From NCBI GenBank assembly GCA_015655195.1, contig JAATFM010000309.1, forward strand, positions 1 through 41,329: a stretch of 41,329 nucleotides of DNA. Direction: 5' to 3'. The stretch comes from Terriglobales bacterium (GTDB lineage: Bacteria > Acidobacteriota > Terriglobia > Terriglobales > Acidobacteriaceae). The notes below the pieces were generated by a model that did not search any database, was not told the DNA's origin, and saw only the letters and a list, made by a program, of their open reading frames with translations. A program made the position numbers and the translations under genes. This document shows positions 38,801 to 41,329 of this stretch, piece after piece (position 1 is the first letter of the stretch; every line of letters starts with the position of its first letter).

Positions 38801-39465
38801 CGGGCGTAAGCTGCTCCTTCAGCCCCGCGACCCTGGGCTCTTCCGGCGCGGTTACCTCCACGCTTACGGTGCAGGTCAACACCGCGCAGATTCCCACCGG
38901 AGCGCCGGAGGACCGGCACAGCGGACGCCTCGACATGATTGCGCTCAGCGGCCTTGCCGGCTTCCTGCTCACATTTGCCTTGGGCAAACGCAGCCGCAAC
39001 CAGCTCCGCCTGCTCGCGGCGCTTGTGGTTGGCGTAACGGCATCCTGTGTCGTGCTCGGCTGCGGCCACTCAGGCGCGCCGGCGCCCATTACTTCCGGAC
39101 CGGGCTCAACCGTCACGACGCTGGCGGCCTCCAGCCAGGCACCGGCCTATGGCAGCGCCGTAACGCTCTCGGCAAAGATTACGCCGGGCGCAAGCGGCGG
39201 CACTCCCACCGGCAGCGTCACCTTCCTCGATGGCGGCACGGCTCTCGGCACAGTCACGCTGGCCAACAGTACGGCCAGCTTCACAGACAACTCCCTGGCT
39301 CTTGGCGTTCATTCGATCACCGCCAAATACAGCGGCGATACCGGCGATCAGCCCTCCGTCTCCGCGGCTGACAGTGTGGATGTTACTTACTCCACCAACT
39401 TAACCATCAACGTGACCGGCAGCGACGGCTCTACTTCGGTAAGCCTGCCTGTCGCGGTGCAGTAA
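35815..39465 (+). CDS. S53 (sedolisin/kumamolisin-type) serine-carboxyl protease with pro-domain, Ig-like domains and C-terminal membrane hairpin
   Basis: Pro-domain LKQWLDDQQNPKSPRFHQWLSPQEYGSRFGAAPEDIATITEWLQSHGF; catalytic ESETDLDVEW, SVSYGTCE, GGTSFASPAFAGIMAIVNQ; start ATG 35815 preferred to 35665. Confidence 0.92.
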   Translation: MKMQFTAMRRIHTAPFLIVLLAFALIAPASLRAQFGAAPAPRLTAPIDETRLVPLKGSVLPAIRSQQSSEAAPDGFKLDRMMLQLKRSDAQQANLKQWLDDQQNPKSPRFHQWLSPQEYGSRFGAAPEDIATITEWLQSHGFTVDAVSNARNILTFSGTQASLRNAFHTEMRGYTIRNEHHWANASEVKIPAALAPVVGGIVSLNDVRRHANHRDPVLLKKNELGSKWTQVGQWSPQVVAASGNRPAPQFTAYSGNTQVYLLAPYDFATVYNLQPLWNAGLDGTGQTIAITARSNVNPADIAAFRAEYGLPATKLNVIFPTGVDPQTGATTGDYNDESETDLDVEWSGAVAKGATIDLVATPSTSTTDGTDISDEYIVDEDLASVMSVSYGTCEFDLQQSGNLFFYEIWQQAAAEGITVTVATGDYGPATCDEDFAAEGDTVAIAGDTVNGIASTPYNVAVGGTDFKTYNTVPGEFWSPTNDPTTLASVQAYVPESPWDDSCQNPELLAWLNANGGGYANTAAVCGLGPTIYQNFEGGGGGASNCINATSPYEQTECTQGYPKPSWQSAIPGVPSDNARDIPDVSLFAANGNFNSLLPYCQSDALATGSTCATSIEGAGGTSFASPAFAGIMAIVNQQMQGPQGVANYSLYKLGTKQFNDSSLASCTTSTVASGNACYFYDLAEGSDAVPCSGGSSGSTGCVNQVLGWNAGVGYDLASGIGSVNAYNLVTAWPSAASNLLTSATSLTVAPTTIYGTSLTASISVAPASAGSSTPSGPVVIQVDGQVYSLGAELSNGSTTVSIPAIPVGTHQVTAAYGGDAVFAESDSAVSTLVVSKATPAVALAATRGSVAQGQNITLSAALQVVTDGNPPGGSVTFTDNTTYKVLGTSPVVTATDPVTGQSASAATLIVGSDVLGSGANVIAASYSGDISYNPIISNTVTATYAQPFTASITPGSLQMSAAAVASGSVTINLTPAAGSTLQASAFGFNCGGSLPPGVSCSFSPATLGSSGAVTSTLTVQVNTAQIPTGAPEDRHSGRLDMIALSGLAGFLLTFALGKRSRNQLRLLAALVVGVTASCVVLGCGHSGAPAPITSGPGSTVTTLAASSQAPAYGSAVTLSAKITPGASGGTPTGSVTFLDGGTALGTVTLANSTASFTDNSLALGVHSITAKYSGDTGDQPSVSAADSVDVTYSTNLTINVTGSDGSTSVSLPVAVQ

Positions 39466-39488
39466 CTGGTGCAGTAGCCGCAGGAATG

Positions 39489-39510
39489 CGGCGGCGTGAG
39501 AGCGCCGCCG
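39489..39510. terminator. GC-rich hairpin downstream of the protease gene
   Basis: cggcggcg-tgagag-cgccgccg, 8-bp perfect stem, 24 nt after the stop; no clear T-tract. Confidence 0.45.
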
Positions 39511-39565
39511 TCGACGTGCCGCGGGAAAGCAACAATTCCGGAAGTTCTCATGCGAGGGGTTAGTG

Positions 39566-41329
39566 ATGATGCAGCGATTTCTGCTTGTTCTCAGTGTATT
39601 TTTTGGCGCGATGACGATGAACCTTCCCGCGCAATCGCGCCCGCTGCCGGTGTCTGCTTCCGGCCCGGCGGTTCATGCCAAGCCTGCGGTTACGCTGCCT
39701 GCACAGGCAAGTGTTCTTTATAACTTCGGTGCCTCGGCAACCGACGGCAGTACCCCGCAAGCCTCTCTGATACAGGCCAGCGACGGCAATTTCTATGGCG
39801 TCACTCAGGGCGGCGGCGTGCCTTTTGAGGGGTACTCCAACGGGGCAATTTTTCAGTTGACGCCATCCGGGCAGGAGACGCTGGTGTACAGCTTCATGGG
39901 TACAACGGATGGTTACTCTCCAACCACTACCCCAGTGGAAGCCAGCGACGGAAACCTCTATGGCACCACGCAAGGAGGCGGTAACTCGGACAGTTCCGGG
40001 GACGGCACCATCTGGCAATACAACCTGAAGACCGGCGTTTTGACCACGCTATATGTCTTTGAGAGCGGGGGCGATCTCCTCGGAGGACTCATTGACGACG
40101 GAAACGGTACACTGTATGGCACCACAGCTTACGGCCCTAATAACAATGGCACCATATTTTCTTTCAACTACAAAACGAATACTTTTACTAACCTGTACGA
40201 CTTTACGAACGGTAGCGATGGCAGTGCATCGATACAGAAACTGGTTCTGGGCGCCGATGGCAATCTCTACGGCACAGCATTGGGAGGAGCAGACAGTGCA
40301 GGTGTTGCTTTCATGCTGGGAACCGATGGAAGCAACTTCCAGGTCATCCACACATTTACTGGCGGTTCCGATGGCAGCTTCCCAGTGAGTCTGGTGCAGT
40401 ATTCGGACGGCAACTTTTATGGAGCTACCAGCGCTGGCGGGGCAGGCAGCGGCGGTACTTTCTTCCAGATCGTACCCAATGGCGCGAACTCCACCTTCAA
40501 TACTCTCTATAGCTTCATGCCCGCCAGCGATGGTTATGATTTCACCTCTTACGGCTCGAATTCCGGTGCGCTCTCCATTGGCGGCGATGGAAAATTTTAC
40601 GCCACCACTTTTCAAGGGGGCGCAAACAGCCTGGGCCAGATAGTCCAGTTGGACTCGCTTGGTCACAAGACAGATGTGTTCGATTTCACCGCCACTCTCA
40701 ACAGCCCATCCGGAGTGTCGCTGCTTGAATCCACGGATGGCAACCTTTATGGCACCACACAATACACTGGCACCTATGGAGAAGGAGGCGGAAGCATCTA
40801 CAAACTGACCATAGGGCTGCCTCCGGTCATTCAGCTATCGCCCAGCGTGAATGCCGTGGAACCGGGCAGCTCCTTCACGTTGACATGGGCAGTGACGAAT
40901 GCCTTCTCGAAGGACGCGCAGATCTGCCTTGCCAACAGCTCGGATGGCTCATGGACCGGCGTTGTGCCTCCCAGCGGCAACGCTACGATCACGCCCACGG
41001 CAGCCTCGGGAATCGTCACTTACGCGTTCACCTGCGGCGGCGTGGAAACGGCCACGGCAGCAGTCTCGGTCGGCAACGGGCTTACAGTAACCACCACCGC
41101 GCTGCCCAACGGCGCGGTAGGAGCGTCATACTCGCAGGCGCTCGGCGCCAGCGGCGGCACGTCTCCGTACACATGGAGTATCTCCTCGGGCAGCCTGCCG
41201 CAGGGACTTTCGCTCGCCGCCGGCAGCAATCTCATCTCCGGCACGCCCACGCAGAACGGCACGGAGAATTTCGCAGTCGAGGTGAAAGACTCCACGGGCG
41301 CAACCGCCAGCGCATCTTTCGCCATCACC
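39566..41329 (+). CDS. Exported GloVer-type tandem-repeat protein with Ig-like domains (3' end cut by window edge; absent as such from the ORF track)
   Basis: Frame from ATG 39566 read open to the window end: MMQRFLLVLSVFFGAMTMNLPAQS..., repeats (A/E)SDGN(F/L)YG(V/T)TQGGG..GTI(F/W)Q; C-terminal putative Ig region ALPNGAVGASYSQALGASGGTSPYTWSISSGSLPQGLSLAAGSNLISGTPTQNG. Confidence 0.85.
   Translation, partial: MMQRFLLVLSVFFGAMTMNLPAQSRPLPVSASGPAVHAKPAVTLPAQASVLYNFGASATDGSTPQASLIQASDGNFYGVTQGGGVPFEGYSNGAIFQLTPSGQETLVYSFMGTTDGYSPTTTPVEASDGNLYGTTQGGGNSDSSGDGTIWQYNLKTGVLTTLYVFESGGDLLGGLIDDGNGTLYGTTAYGPNNNGTIFSFNYKTNTFTNLYDFTNGSDGSASIQKLVLGADGNLYGTALGGADSAGVAFMLGTDGSNFQVIHTFTGGSDGSFPVSLVQYSDGNFYGATSAGGAGSGGTFFQIVPNGANSTFNTLYSFMPASDGYDFTSYGSNSGALSIGGDGKFYATTFQGGANSLGQIVQLDSLGHKTDVFDFTATLNSPSGVSLLESTDGNLYGTTQYTGTYGEGGGSIYKLTIGLPPVIQLSPSVNAVEPGSSFTLTWAVTNAFSKDAQICLANSSDGSWTGVVPPSGNATITPTAASGIVTYAFTCGGVETATAAVSVGNGLTVTTTALPNGAVGASYSQALGASGGTSPYTWSISSGSLPQGLSLAAGSNLISGTPTQNGTENFAVEVKDSTGATASASFAIT

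Noticed and set aside
1-41329. CRISPR arrays, prophage, transposases, tRNA/rRNA, BGC core genes
   Set aside because: Looked for regular spaced repeats, integrase/transposase motifs, tRNA-like T-loops and biosynthetic cores; none seen by eye. A tRNAscan/CRISPR finder run would be decisive.

Overview
The window looks like a high-GC acidobacterial chromosome segment (taxonomy inferred from protein styles, not searched). Left part: an apparently complete ISC Fe-S cluster operon (iscS-iscU-iscA-hscB-hscA-fdx-iscX; iscS is cut by the left edge), then a VapC/Phd-type toxin-antitoxin pair, YraN, YegP/DUF1508, DUF937, a DUF3761-like exported protein, an acetylornithine/GABA-type aminotransferase, a MerR regulator and lipA. 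Middle: a co-directional cluster with a 955-aa ECF sigma factor fused to an HxxxCxxC motif, a transmembrane helix and a large C-terminal domain, followed by a TonB-dependent-receptor-like protein, a putative lipoprotein and a giant NHL/Ig/MBG repeat protein. Right: a TIGR02999-like ECF sigma factor overlapping a Ser/Thr kinase-TPR gene, divergent from a run of large exported proteins (FG-GAP/VCBS, S53 sedolisin-type protease, and a GloVer-repeat protein cut by the right edge). Most interesting signal: three otherwise unrelated exported proteins share the same C-terminal arrangement. A hydrophobic hairpin (TM - Arg/Lys loop - TM ending in a lipobox-like Cys) appears inserted inside the last Ig-like beta-sandwich, whose final strands follow the Cys and end in VQ. 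Second: the sigma/anti-sigma-like/TM fusion next to an outer-membrane receptor. Third: almost every gap in the isc operon holds a different palindromic element.
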